Positions 17,018 through 26,159 of a DNA stretch of 64,000 nt are shown in pieces. The notes beneath the pieces were generated by a model that saw only the letters and a program-made list of their open reading frames with translations, made no database searches and was not told where the DNA came from. Positions within the stretch are counted from its first letter, which is position 1, and each line of letters begins with the position of its first letter. Location of the stretch: the NCBI GenBank assembly GCA_903789615.1, contig CAIFEV010000002.1, positions 186,001 to 250,000 on the forward strand, in the 5' to 3' direction. The position numbers were made by a program, and so were the translations under genes. The DNA comes from an uncultured Lachnospiraceae bacterium (GTDB taxonomy: Bacteria; Bacillota; Clostridia; Lachnospirales; Lachnospiraceae).

Positions 17018-18028
17018 TCAATAGCCGTTCGGATTCATCTGCTGGAAGCGCCAGGAATCCTCGCACATCTGCTTCAGCGTCTTTTCCGCTTTCCAGCCCA
17101 TCTCCTTCTCAGCCAGGCTGGCGTCACAGTAACACTCTGCGATGTCGCCCGGTCTTCTGGCGACGATCTCATACGGAATCTTTACGCCGGTCGCCGCCTC
17201 GAAGTTCTTCACGATGTCAAGGACAGACGACCCCTTTCCGGTGCCCAGATTGTAGATCTTAAGCCCCGGCTTTTCGGTTATCTTCTTCACAGCGCACACA
17301 TGGCCCTTCGCCAGGTCCACGACGTGGATGTAGTCACGCACGCCCGTGCCGTCCGGCGTCGGATAATCATTTCCGAACACGCGCAGCTTCGGAAGCTTGC
17401 CGATGGCGACCTGCGTGATGTAGGGCATCAGGTTGTTCGGAATGCCGTTCGGATTTTCGCCGATGAGCCCGGACTCGTGCGCGCCGATCGGATTGAAGTA
17501 GCGCAGCAGGATGACGTTCCAGTCCGGGTCCGCCGTGTGGATGTCCGTCAGGATCTGCTCCAGCATCCACTTGGTCCAACCGTACGGGTTCGTACAGGTC
17601 CCCTTCGGACACTCCTCCGTGATCGGAACAAATGCCGGCGCGCCGTAAACGGTTGCGGACGACGAGAAAATGATGTTCTTCACGCCGTGCTTTCTCATGA
17701 CGTCAAACAGCGCAAGAGAGCCTGCGATGTTGTTGGTGTAATACTCGACCGGCTTTCCCACCGACTCGCCGACGGCCTTGAGGCCCGCGAAATGGATGAC
17801 GCAGTCAAACTGCCATTTGTCAAAGATGGCATTCATGGCATCGCGGTCGCCGATGTCCGCCCTGACAAAAGGAACCGGTTTTCCGGTGATCTTTTCCACG
17901 CGCGCAAGCGACTCCTCGCTGGCGTTCACGAGATTGTCCACAACAACGACGTCGTACCCTGCCTGCTGCAGTTCCACAACCGTATGGCTGCCGATGAAGC
18001 CGGCGCCGCCTGTCACAAGAATCCTCAT
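17018..18028 (-). CDS. galE: UDP-glucose 4-epimerase
   Basis: This 336-residue SDR enzyme interconverts UDP-glucose and UDP-galactose. It begins MRILVTGGAGFIGSH (NAD-binding Rossmann motif), with catalytic FSSSATVYG and YGWTKWMLEQ (YxxxK) in the middle. The start at 18028 is chosen over 18046 because AGGAGA lies six bases before it. It sits between trpS and glmM. No other Leloir gene is adjacent, so a role in envelope sugar nucleotides is as likely as galactose use. Confidence 0.97.
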   Translation of the reverse strand: MRILVTGGAGFIGSHTVVELQQAGYDVVVVDNLVNASEESLARVEKITGKPVPFVRADIGDRDAMNAIFDKWQFDCVIHFAGLKAVGESVGKPVEYYTNNIAGSLALFDVMRKHGVKNIIFSSSATVYGAPAFVPITEECPKGTCTNPYGWTKWMLEQILTDIHTADPDWNVILLRYFNPIGAHESGLIGENPNGIPNNLMPYITQVAIGKLPKLRVFGNDYPTPDGTGVRDYIHVVDLAKGHVCAVKKITEKPGLKIYNLGTGKGSSVLDIVKNFEAATGVKIPYEIVARRPGDIAECYCDASLAEKEMGWKAEKTLKQMCEDSWRFQQMNPNGY

Positions 18029-18073
18029 AGCTTCTCCTTTTCGCATGAGCCTCCGCCTGTCCGGGCTGTCCGC

Positions 18074-19174
18074 TCACTGATTGTTGTACTTTTCCTGCTG
18101 CTCGCGCACCATGGCGTCGTCGTCAAAGTAGTTGATCTTCATGGCCGCCTTGACCTCGTCGACCGTGTTCTGCGCCACCTCGCGCGCCTCTTCCGTCCCC
18201 TTCTTCAGGATCTCGTAGACTCCGGCGATGTCCTTCTCGTACTCGTGCCGGTGCGCGCGGATTGGGGTGAGCGTCTCCTCCAGCACGCTGTACAGGAACT
18301 TCTTGCACTTCATGTCGCCGATGCCGCCGTGCGTGTACGCCGCCTTCAGCTCGTCCATCGACGTAAACTGCGGCCAGTACTTCGCAAACGAATCCTCCAT
18401 GACAAATGCATCCAGATACGTGAACACCGTGTTGCCCTCAATGTGTCCCGGATCGGACACCTGCAGGTGCTGCGGGTCGGTGTACATGTTGCGGACCTTC
18501 TCCCACACGGCTTTGGAGTCGTCAGAGAGGTATATGCAGTTGCCCAGCGACTTACTCATCTTGGCCTTGCCGTCCGTGCCCGGAAGACGCAGGCACGCCT
18601 GGTTGTCCGGCAGATCGATCTTCGGCTCGACGAGAACCGGTTTGTCCGGGCAGTAGATGCGGTTGAAGCTGCGCACGATCTCGCGGGCCTGCTCGAGCAT
18701 CGGCTCCTGGTCCTCACCGACCGGAACATCCGTCGCCTTGAAGGCCGTGATGTCGGCCGTCTGGCTGATCGGGTAGGTGAAGAATCCGACCGGGATGTCG
18801 GCGTTAAACCCGCGCATCTGGATCTCGGACTTTACGGTCGGGTTTCTCTGCAGTCTGGCGACCGTGACCAGATCCGCATAGTAGAACGTCAGCTCGGTGA
18901 GCTGCGGAACCTGGCTCTGAATCAGGATCGTCGCCTTTGCAGGGTCAATGCCGACGGACAGGTAGTCCAGCGCCACCTCGATGATGTTCTGGCGCACCTT
19001 CTCCGGATTCTTGAAATTGTCCGTCAGCGCCTGGGCGTCGGCGATCATGATGAATACCTTGCTGAAACGCCCCGAATTCTGCAGGATCACGCGGTTACGG
19101 AGCGATCCCACGAAATGTCCGATGTGAAGCCGTCCGGTCGGACGGTCCCCGGTAAGAATAATCTTGTCACTCAT
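18074..19174 (-). CDS. trpS: Tryptophanyl-tRNA synthetase
   Basis: Class I aminoacyl-tRNA synthetase, 366 residues, with [10 protein letters not shown] (HIGH) at about 17-26 and AKMSKSLGN (KMSKS) in the second half. It is somewhat longer than the usual 330 residues, with a long helical C-terminus ending YNNQ. GGAGGAG precedes the ATG. The 33-base gap to the upstream reductase leaves no room for a T-box leader, so it is probably transcribed from further upstream. Confidence 0.97.
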   Translation of the reverse strand: MSDKIILTGDRPTGRLHIGHFVGSLRNRVILQNSGRFSKVFIMIADAQALTDNFKNPEKVRQNIIEVALDYLSVGIDPAKATILIQSQVPQLTELTFYYADLVTVARLQRNPTVKSEIQMRGFNADIPVGFFTYPISQTADITAFKATDVPVGEDQEPMLEQAREIVRSFNRIYCPDKPVLVEPKIDLPDNQACLRLPGTDGKAKMSKSLGNCIYLSDDSKAVWEKVRNMYTDPQHLQVSDPGHIEGNTVFTYLDAFVMEDSFAKYWPQFTSMDELKAAYTHGGIGDMKCKKFLYSVLEETLTPIRAHRHEYEKDIAGVYEILKKGTEEAREVAQNTVDEVKAAMKINYFDDDAMVREQQEKYNNQ

Positions 19175-19207
19175 AAATCCTCTCCTCCATTTGCCGGCTG
19201 GTATGTA

Positions 19208-20134
19208 TCATTCATTGTCTGTATAGTCAAATTTTCCGTCGTTCTTCTCTTCCAGAGCGCGGATGGCATGATAGGTATATTCGGTGTACGGAAGCTTCAG
19301 GCCGTGCTTTGCGGCGGCCGCAAGAAGCGTCCCGGCAAACATCTCAATCTCCGTGTGCCGCTTTGCCCGGATGTCCTGCAGCGTCGAGTACGCGGCGGCC
19401 TTCCGGTCTTTTCTCTTTCTGACCAGCGGTCCGAGCGTGATGCCTTCCGCCGCTGCCGTCCGTCTCACTTCCTCCTCCAGCGCCCTGGAGATCCACGCGA
19501 CGTGCTCACTGTCATAGAACGCACCCACGCCCACGCCCAGGATCGCCTGCGGCAGGTTGAAGCAGATGTTGCGCATGTACTTGTCCCAGATGTCGTGCAC
19601 GATGTCTTCGCAGATACGCCATCGGACACCGGACCCCTTGAAAATATCCGCTGTCCTTTTCACCGCTTCCTCCGGCGCTCCGTCCGGGAGCTTCCCGAAG
19701 AAGATGCCGTCCGTCTTTTCCGGGTCAAACACAACGCTCTGCCCGACGCGCTCGGACGCGATGCGCATGAACGAGCCGATCATGTGTTCCTTCCCGATGA
19801 CTCTTCCGATGACCTCCTCGGAATCGATGCCGTTCATAGGGCTTAAGACGATCGTGTCTTTTCCCGTCACGGTCCGGATATCCGGCAGGATCTCCTGCAG
19901 GGCTCCGTGCTTCACGCACACGAGCAGCAGATCGGTCCCGGCTGCCGCCTGTTCCTGCGGCGTCCGTACCGTCAGGTCATACCGCCGCCCGTTTATTGTC
20001 AGGCCTTCCGTTTCCAGTCTTTTCTTTCTCTCGCCGGATGCAATGACAGAGAGATTAATACGGCTGCAGTCATAAAGACCATAAATGTAGTACGCGCCGA
20101 TCGCGCCGGCGCCGATGACGGCAACATCTGCCAT
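19208..20134 (-). CDS. Ketopantoate reductase family protein
   Basis: A 308-residue member of the PanE/ApbA family: NADP-binding VIGAGAIGAYY at residues 5-15, VCVKHGALQEIL, and a helical C-terminal catalytic domain (EEVRRTAAAEGITLG, and a KHGLKLPYTE block). PanE reduces 2-dehydropantoate for coenzyme A, but the family also holds reductases for other 2-keto acids. It starts two bases after the yesL-like gene, with its ribosome binding site inside that gene's last codons. Cotranslation with a pectin locus gene is therefore likely; whether it works in pantothenate synthesis cannot be told from sequence. Confidence 0.85.
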   Translation of the reverse strand: MADVAVIGAGAIGAYYIYGLYDCSRINLSVIASGERKKRLETEGLTINGRRYDLTVRTPQEQAAAGTDLLLVCVKHGALQEILPDIRTVTGKDTIVLSPMNGIDSEEVIGRVIGKEHMIGSFMRIASERVGQSVVFDPEKTDGIFFGKLPDGAPEEAVKRTADIFKGSGVRWRICEDIVHDIWDKYMRNICFNLPQAILGVGVGAFYDSEHVAWISRALEEEVRRTAAAEGITLGPLVRKRKDRKAAAYSTLQDIRAKRHTEIEMFAGTLLAAAAKHGLKLPYTEYTYHAIRALEEKNDGKFDYTDNE

Positions 20135-20136
20135 AG

Positions 20137-20772
20137 TCAGCTGTCTCCCTCCTGATGCTGAGTCTTCTCTTCCAGCAGCGCCTCCAGCACAGGTGCGTCA
20201 CTGTACGCCGTTACGTAAAGCCACAGCGGCAGAAGCGGCAGAACGATCCACCAGAAAGTGCGCTCCGCCAGCAGAAGAATGAAGAGAAGCCCTGCCGTCA
20301 TTATAATCGTAGACTGGGCAAAATGGAATGCCGCGTACACGGCGATGCGCAGAGTTTCTCCCACCGTATTGTCAAAGCGCGAAAGCAGCGGGAAGGCATA
20401 GACGGCAGCCGAGGCGTACGTTGCGAACACCAGAAGCAGCACAATGTAGAGCACTCCTGCCGTAGTGCTGCCCGCAGCTCTTGCCAGACGCGCCTTTTCA
20501 AGTGCGAAGACGATCAGTCCGCCCGGAATAAAGACGGAAAGTCCCAGCGCGATGCCGGGCCGCATGTTTTCGGTGAAAGAATGCCAGAAGCCCTTCCGGA
20601 CCTGATACGGCTTTCCTTCAACCGCCTTGAGCGCCACGTAGTAACCGGCCGTAAAGGCCGGCCCCGCCGTCACAACCGGAAGGCTGAACACAAGAACAAG
20701 CCCGGCCAGGGCGATGAACGTCATGACCAGGCTCACAGTTCTGACAAATGGATTTTTACCGGTATTTTTCAT
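20137..20772 (-). CDS. yesL: YesL-like DUF624 membrane protein
   Basis: The 211-residue protein has about five membrane helices and the family's early LPVVTAGPAFTAGYYVALKAV block. YesL/DUF624 proteins occur almost only beside carbohydrate importer operons in Firmicutes and have no established activity. Here it closes the rhamnogalacturonan operon after the GH106-like gene (33-base gap) and is coupled to the PanE-like gene. No ribosome binding site is visible before its ATG. An extended -10 box lies so close that the transcript might be nearly leaderless. Confidence 0.85.
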   Translation of the reverse strand: MKNTGKNPFVRTVSLVMTFIALAGLVLVFSLPVVTAGPAFTAGYYVALKAVEGKPYQVRKGFWHSFTENMRPGIALGLSVFIPGGLIVFALEKARLARAAGSTTAGVLYIVLLLVFATYASAAVYAFPLLSRFDNTVGETLRIAVYAAFHFAQSTIIMTAGLLFILLLAERTFWWIVLPLLPLWLYVTAYSDAPVLEALLEEKTQHQEGDS

Positions 20773-20781
20773 AATGTAATC

Positions 20782-20790
20782 AGTATAGCA
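20782..20790 (-). promoter_or_regulatory. Extended -10 box immediately before yesL-like gene
   Basis: The minus strand reads TGCTATACT, an extended -10, ending about nine bases before the ATG at 20772. No -35 is evident. If used, transcription would begin within a few bases of the start codon. Confidence 0.35.
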
Positions 20791-20805
20791 TACTTCGGGC
20801 TCCGC

Positions 20806-23007
20806 TCACAGCAGGCCGCTGCCGTCTTTGTTGTCAAGGCCGGAGCCGAACGGGATGCGGTGCCGGGTATAGAGATTCGCGGCGTTTCCGGTCACGACGA
20901 GCCGCAGCGTGTGGGAGATCCGGCCATCCCCGCCTGTCAGCTTTCCCCTCAGGTCAAAGACATGCGGATTCCAGAAGGACACGTCAAGCAGTTTCCCGTC
21001 CGCATACAGCTCGCACATCTCCTCGGCCGTGAGACGAAATACCGCTTCCCGGCTCTCATCTGCCGTAAGAGAAAGCGAATAGACTTTCCGGTTTTCACCC
21101 GCTTCGCCTGTCTCCTCTTTAAATCGCCCCGTCCAGTCCGGGAGACTATCCGGGTCCGGACACGGCTCTCTTTCAAGATCGCCCGGAACACCGCCTGTTA
21201 TGAGCAGAAGTGTGCACTCCGGCGGCAGAACGGCCTGCGCCGCGCCTCCCGGCGCCGGAAGGGCCCAGGCTCTCCCGCGCCACAGATCCACAGCCGTAAA
21301 GCAATCTGCTTCCTCTGCTCCCGGTATGCGGATCTCTGTCCGGATGGTACATTTCCCGTCATTGCCAAGCAGGATGCAGCCGCATCCCATTTTCTGAAAG
21401 CGCGCGGCCCGCAGGTCCGGCTGCGGCGTGCTGGTGAAAACTGCCCGCCACAGCGGATGCGTCTGCGCTTCTCTCCTCACCTGTTCCGCCGTTTTCAGCA
21501 CGGTAAGCTGCCCTGAGCCAGCCGGGAGTTCTTCCGGCCGGACTTCCTTCTGCAGGAGATCAAGCGGATCAAAGACGGCGTCAAATTCCTGATCCCGGCA
21601 GATCAGTTTCCCATGATCCACGTGAAGTTTTTGCAGAAGCCGGACCGGGAGATACTGAAATCCTGTCTGCGTGCGGTACAGCTCCGCCACTTCTTCGTGC
21701 GGCACCTCCTGCCCCGCGCACAGCACGGCGATCTTCGCGCCGCTTATGTTCCCGGTGTTCAGCCAGGAGAGCCTCCGGAAATACACGGCAAATGCCCGGT
21801 AGTGCGGCCACCAGATATTGTGCGGTCCGACATCCGGCGGCCGCTCGGCGCTGCGCTTCCCGTCCGCTCCGTCCCTCACCGAATAAAAAAAGGCATGCGG
21901 CACGAACAGGCTGCAGCCGCGCATCCCGAGCCAGTCAGTGTACCACTTCATGTCCTGTGCCGTCATATACCACGGCCAGCCGTTCCGAAAGCAGACGCCG
22001 AAGCACTCATTTGCACTCCGTTTTCTTCCCAGGGCACGCGCGATGTCCGCCGCGAGCTTTGCCTGCACGCTCTCCATGCCGCTTATCCCGCCCTCTTCCG
22101 GCTCGATGCGCCGCTGGATGAGGTCCTGTCCCGGAATCTGGAAGCAGAATTCCTCCTCCACGTCATCAGACGCAGCCGGGTGCCCCATCAGGGCGATCCC
22201 GTGTGCGGCGCACCAGTCCGAGAGCGGACGGTAAAATATCTCCCGCAGCCGCCGTTTCAGAAGACGCGTATAAATCCTCGTCGTGCGGTTTTCCTCACCG
22301 TCAAAAAGCCCGGACAGCTTTGCCAGTTCACCGCCCTGCTCCCGGATCTCCTTTTCAAGACCCGCTGCCCAGGGCCGAAAGGCGGCGGCATTCCGCCCGA
22401 CCGGGTCCGGTTCGTCCGTAAAGAATGCAAAGATTGTGGTGCCAAAATACTCTTTCAATTCCCGGTAGTAACGGTCGTGCGTCAGACGGATAAACGCTGC
22501 AACCGCGTCCGGGTTCAGCAGATCAGCCGCCGGCGGCGGATTTTCCCCGTCGTCCTCGCCGAAATGAATCCCGCGGATGGTGCCGCCGGTAAAGGTGTAC
22601 ACCAGATATCTTCCGTCCGGCAGTGCGGCGATCGTCACATCGCCGGGCGTTTTTGCCACACACAGCCCTCTGGCCGCCCAGTCCGGGTTCTCGGCCACAA
22701 CCGCGCCGTGCGCCGAGCCCGACGGATACATTCCCTCGTCGTACAGACAGACCTTCATCTCAAGAGATGCCGCCGTACGCACGATAAACCGCACCGCGTC
22801 AAAGAAGCGGTCCGACAGATACGGGATATCTTTTGGAATCCCGATCCGGGGGTGCAGCACAAAGGCGCTCACGCCCTTCTCTTTCATATCCAGGAGCTGT
22901 GCCCGCACTTTTCCGGCATCAAACGCATCGTTGTAGAACCAGAACGGGACGGCGCTGTAATCATCCCCCGGGCACTTCATCTCTTTTAAGAATTCATCCT
23001 GCAGCAA
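20806..23007 (-). CDS. GH106-like family protein, predicted alpha-L-rhamnosidase
   Basis: The 733-residue protein opens with PFWFYNDAFD, then KGVSAFVLHPRIG and LYDEGMYPSGSAHG near residue 90, and IFAFFTDEPD near 200. These belong to the large GH106-type family, whose characterised members remove L-rhamnose. A second acidic cluster, SANECFGVCFRNGWPW, lies in mid-protein. There is no signal peptide. At 733 residues it is shorter than many GH106 enzymes. The start is a TTG at 23007 with GGGAGGAAC just upstream; the next in-frame ATG (22980) lacks a good site. It follows the deacetylase gene by 12 bases. Specificity is inferred from the operon. Confidence 0.65.
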   Translation of the reverse strand: MLQDEFLKEMKCPGDDYSAVPFWFYNDAFDAGKVRAQLLDMKEKGVSAFVLHPRIGIPKDIPYLSDRFFDAVRFIVRTAASLEMKVCLYDEGMYPSGSAHGAVVAENPDWAARGLCVAKTPGDVTIAALPDGRYLVYTFTGGTIRGIHFGEDDGENPPPAADLLNPDAVAAFIRLTHDRYYRELKEYFGTTIFAFFTDEPDPVGRNAAAFRPWAAGLEKEIREQGGELAKLSGLFDGEENRTTRIYTRLLKRRLREIFYRPLSDWCAAHGIALMGHPAASDDVEEEFCFQIPGQDLIQRRIEPEEGGISGMESVQAKLAADIARALGRKRSANECFGVCFRNGWPWYMTAQDMKWYTDWLGMRGCSLFVPHAFFYSVRDGADGKRSAERPPDVGPHNIWWPHYRAFAVYFRRLSWLNTGNISGAKIAVLCAGQEVPHEEVAELYRTQTGFQYLPVRLLQKLHVDHGKLICRDQEFDAVFDPLDLLQKEVRPEELPAGSGQLTVLKTAEQVRREAQTHPLWRAVFTSTPQPDLRAARFQKMGCGCILLGNDGKCTIRTEIRIPGAEEADCFTAVDLWRGRAWALPAPGGAAQAVLPPECTLLLITGGVPGDLEREPCPDPDSLPDWTGRFKEETGEAGENRKVYSLSLTADESREAVFRLTAEEMCELYADGKLLDVSFWNPHVFDLRGKLTGGDGRISHTLRLVVTGNAANLYTRHRIPFGSGLDNKDGSGLL

Positions 23008-23019
23008 CTGTTCCTCCCT

Positions 23020-23892
23020 TTACTCCAGAGGCGTGATTTCTCCCGGCCTGCACTCGATGAACGTATCGTCATTGACCGCCAGCCAGACGGAGCGGGCACC
23101 CGGGTTATAAGCAAAATCTCCGTTCACGCCGACCTGCAGACGGTTCACGGCATCCATATAATCCACAATCTCAATGTTCGTCGCGTACCAGATATCATCC
23201 TTTCTGCCGGCCTTCCGGCAGAAATTTTCGATCACTTCCCAGTTATTGTCCGTGTCAAATTCATAACTGTGGCCCCAGAGATAGAACATATAGGTGTACT
23301 GCTTCTTGTACAACTTCACAAAGTCGTCCGTCAGCTGCGGAAGTTCCGGATCCGTGTGATGCGCCGTCGGATTCCAGAGCAGAAAATCCTCCGGCATATC
23401 AAAGCCGTGGCTGGATACAACCGTGCGGCCGTAGGCGATCCCGCAGTCTTTCATCAGCCCGGCGATGTGCCGGTCACAGGAGCCGTTCGGATAGGCCATA
23501 CCCCGCACCGGGTATCCCATGATATGCTCGAGAATGCGGCGGTCTTCCATCACCTGGCAGATGACCGACTCGTCCGGACTGCGCCGGATGGTCGGGTGCT
23601 GTGCCGTGTGACAGGCCACCTCATGACCCCTGTACAGTTCCCGGTACTCCTCAAACGGGATCCGGTCATTCTGTGTGAGCATCCCGTTGATATTAAACGT
23701 CCCTTTGATCCCGTATTCATTAAACAGCTCCACAAGGCGCCTGTCCTGACTCCGGCCGTCATCATAGCTCACGGTCAGCACCTTGTGCTTTCCTCCCGGA
23801 AAGCAGTAGTAGAGCACCTTCAGCGGCGCCGTGTCCCGCATTTCAATTTTCTGCGTGAGCGGGTTGAATACTCTGTATTTCTGTGCCACCAT
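23020..23892 (-). CDS. Polysaccharide deacetylase family protein (NodB homology)
   Basis: The 290-residue protein carries NodB motifs: SYDDGRSQD at 42-50 (metal-binding D45) and CHTAQHP at 94-100 (H95 and H99). Later motifs include YPNGSCD and HSYEFD. It has no signal peptide, unlike peptidoglycan deacetylases, and starts directly after the PL11 stop with AAGGAGG upstream. In this operon it probably removes acetyl groups from imported rhamnogalacturonan oligosaccharides. That is inference: pectin esterases are usually in other families. Confidence 0.8.
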   Translation of the reverse strand: MVAQKYRVFNPLTQKIEMRDTAPLKVLYYCFPGGKHKVLTVSYDDGRSQDRRLVELFNEYGIKGTFNINGMLTQNDRIPFEEYRELYRGHEVACHTAQHPTIRRSPDESVICQVMEDRRILEHIMGYPVRGMAYPNGSCDRHIAGLMKDCGIAYGRTVVSSHGFDMPEDFLLWNPTAHHTDPELPQLTDDFVKLYKKQYTYMFYLWGHSYEFDTDNNWEVIENFCRKAGRKDDIWYATNIEIVDYMDAVNRLQVGVNGDFAYNPGARSVWLAVNDDTFIECRPGEITPLE

Positions 23893-26145
23893 TTATTTTT
23901 CCTCCTTGTCCAGCGGTATTTTCGAAAAATCGCAGTCGTGCGCATAGTAGTAACTGGTGTAATTGGTCTGATTGTATACATTGTTCTGCCAAGCAATGCC
24001 CACGCGGTACATGGCATCGTCCATCGGCGTATACAGTTCATAATCCGTGAGCTCTGTATTCATGTAAATGCGAAAGGCCGAGCTGTCCGCCAGCCGCAGC
24101 ACGATCTCTTCCCGGAAATCGCCGAAAAGGTCAGCCACAAGACACGGATTGCCCTTCGTGTAATTGTTGGTGAGCATCCCCTCCGGGCGCAGCATCACGC
24201 CGTGCTGCGGGTCGGAGATCACACCGGTCCTATCCCGCATGTCCGTCCAGTCAGACGGACCGATGAGCTGTGTCGTCAGGTCGCCGGCCCAGCGGATTGC
24301 CTGATCGGTGGAGGGAAACGGGATATCTTTCTTTTCTCCGCGGCAGTTGTACACAACACCTCCGCACCAGCATTCAAGGCCTGTTTCCGAACTGTCGATG
24401 TCACCGATCATGCAGCGGTCCATATCCTTCTCACAGTATACGCCAAACGGATGTCCGCTGCTGTTTTGAATTACCTCTCCACTAGCAGCGTCGCGCAGAG
24501 CATATCCGTACGGGGCCTCTTTGCCCGCCTCAAACACGTTGAAAATCTGAAACCCCGACCGGTCCGGGTCAATGTGCGCCACGTGCATGGAATCTCCGTG
24601 TCCGAATTTTGCCTCTGTACCGTCCGGAAGACGGCCGCAGCTGCTGTACAGAAGACTTCCGTCGTGGTCGATGCAGGCAGCTCCGTAGATAATCTCCTGC
24701 TTCCCGTCACCGTCCACGTCCGCCACGGAAAGACTGTGATCCCCCTGCCCGGCAAGTTTCCCGTACACCGGATCCAGGCCGAACCGGATATGCGGCGTGT
24801 CGTTGAACGGATTTTTCATCGGAACGAAGCCGGAATCCACTTTCCAGTTTTCCCGGAAATGACCGTCAAAAAAGTCAAATGCCGCCAGTGTCGTGCGGGT
24901 ATAGTAGCCGCGGCACACAATCAGGTACGGCCGCTGTCCGTCCAGATACGCAACACCTGCCTGAAAACGGTCCACGCGGTTGCAGGGCTCGATGCGCCTC
25001 ATCGCGTAGTCGCCCCAGGCCAGTCCGTCGTCCACTCTCGGGAACGGATACCGGATGGTCTCCAGTTCCCTCCCGTCTCCCGCAAACATACTCAGGTATT
25101 CCGGTCCGCGAAAGATGAAGCCTTCAAACTTCCGGAGTTCATTCGCGGGGCTGCGGGACGGCGCATACACATCAAGAAAGTAATCGGTCAGCGCCTCCGC
25201 GTCCGCGCGGTTCAGCGGATACGGATACTTCACCGGAATCCCGAAGCACTCCTCCAGTGTTCCCGGCCACTGACCGGATGCAACCTCCGGCCTCTCGCGC
25301 CACGCCTGAAAACTCCGGATCAGATGCTCTCTGTATTCCCCGGCACCGGCGGCGTACCGGTCTGTATTTCTCACGCCTTTCCTCCTGTCCTCTTCCGGGA
25401 TTGTGATATAAACTGTCTCCTTCACGCTTCCGTCCGGATTAAAACGGGTCATTCTCGTCCCCGGAGCCGTGACAAGCGCCATCTCGGCTCTGCCGTCGCC
25501 GTCAAAGTCATAGACCATGAACTGCGTGTAGTGAGCGCCGGAACGGATATTCGGCCCCATGTCAAGCCGCCAGAGAAGCTGCCCGGAGAGCATGTAGCAG
25601 TCCAGGTATGTCGGCCCTGTCCATCCTTTCTGCGACACATCCTTTGCGTTGGATGGGTACCATTTCACGATATATTCATACTCTCCGTCCCCGTTCACAT
25701 CGCCCACGCTCATGTCATTAAGACTGTAGGTATATCTCTCCCCTGCCGGAGTCACGCCGTCAGACGGCTTTTTCACCGGCACATCGATATAATTTTTACC
25801 GCTCTTCCAGACAGCAGCGGGCGCGCTGCGGCTGTCCGCACGATGTGTGACGCAGGCACCGGATGAAAGCTGCTTTGGGCCGCCGCTTTTCCTCCCGCAG
25901 AGCGCCTGCCCTATCGGCTCCACCTGATATGTGTCCTTCATACTTCCGCCACGATCCAGAAAATTGGTCGTGTGACTCACAACGGCAATCCGCGTTCCGT
26001 TCCGGTACACGGCAAATGCCGGCCCCGTGAGTCCCTTCGGTCCGTATCCGTCCGCCTCCCGCCTGAAAAGCCGCCACGAAAGAAAGATTCCGTTTTCTGT
26101 TTTCACCGCCGCAAGACCGCGGTTCATGTCCTCCCGCTGCTCCAT
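23893..26145 (-). CDS. Rhamnogalacturonan lyase, polysaccharide lyase family 11
   Basis: The 750-residue protein is a YesW/YesX-type PL11 lyase, which cleaves the rhamnose-galacturonate backbone of RG-I by beta-elimination. Evidence: an N-terminal Ig-like part (NGIFLSWRLF), then the eight-bladed propeller with calcium-binding repeats DVNGDGEYEYIVKW, DFDGDGRAEMALV, DVDGDGKQEIIYG and DIDSSETGLE, and GFIFRGPEYLSMF. No signal peptide is present, so it acts on imported fragments, like YesX rather than the secreted YesW. It lies between PL26 and the deacetylase with gaps of 14 and 0 bases. Confidence 0.93.
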   Translation of the reverse strand: MEQREDMNRGLAAVKTENGIFLSWRLFRREADGYGPKGLTGPAFAVYRNGTRIAVVSHTTNFLDRGGSMKDTYQVEPIGQALCGRKSGGPKQLSSGACVTHRADSRSAPAAVWKSGKNYIDVPVKKPSDGVTPAGERYTYSLNDMSVGDVNGDGEYEYIVKWYPSNAKDVSQKGWTGPTYLDCYMLSGQLLWRLDMGPNIRSGAHYTQFMVYDFDGDGRAEMALVTAPGTRMTRFNPDGSVKETVYITIPEEDRRKGVRNTDRYAAGAGEYREHLIRSFQAWRERPEVASGQWPGTLEECFGIPVKYPYPLNRADAEALTDYFLDVYAPSRSPANELRKFEGFIFRGPEYLSMFAGDGRELETIRYPFPRVDDGLAWGDYAMRRIEPCNRVDRFQAGVAYLDGQRPYLIVCRGYYTRTTLAAFDFFDGHFRENWKVDSGFVPMKNPFNDTPHIRFGLDPVYGKLAGQGDHSLSVADVDGDGKQEIIYGAACIDHDGSLLYSSCGRLPDGTEAKFGHGDSMHVAHIDPDRSGFQIFNVFEAGKEAPYGYALRDAASGEVIQNSSGHPFGVYCEKDMDRCMIGDIDSSETGLECWCGGVVYNCRGEKKDIPFPSTDQAIRWAGDLTTQLIGPSDWTDMRDRTGVISDPQHGVMLRPEGMLTNNYTKGNPCLVADLFGDFREEIVLRLADSSAFRIYMNTELTDYELYTPMDDAMYRVGIAWQNNVYNQTNYTSYYYAHDCDFSKIPLDKEEK

Positions 26146-26159
26146 GTTCTTCTCCGTTC

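Noticed and set aside
19175-19207. T-box leader for trpS.
   Set aside because: The gap to the upstream gene is only 33 bases and shows no T-box sequence or terminator.
17300-19846. An 848-codon plus-strand open frame opposite galE and trpS, and similar long frames such as 23269-25866.
   Set aside because: These are antisense shadows of well-supported minus-strand genes in GC-rich DNA; their translations are Arg/His/Val-rich and match no family I recognise.
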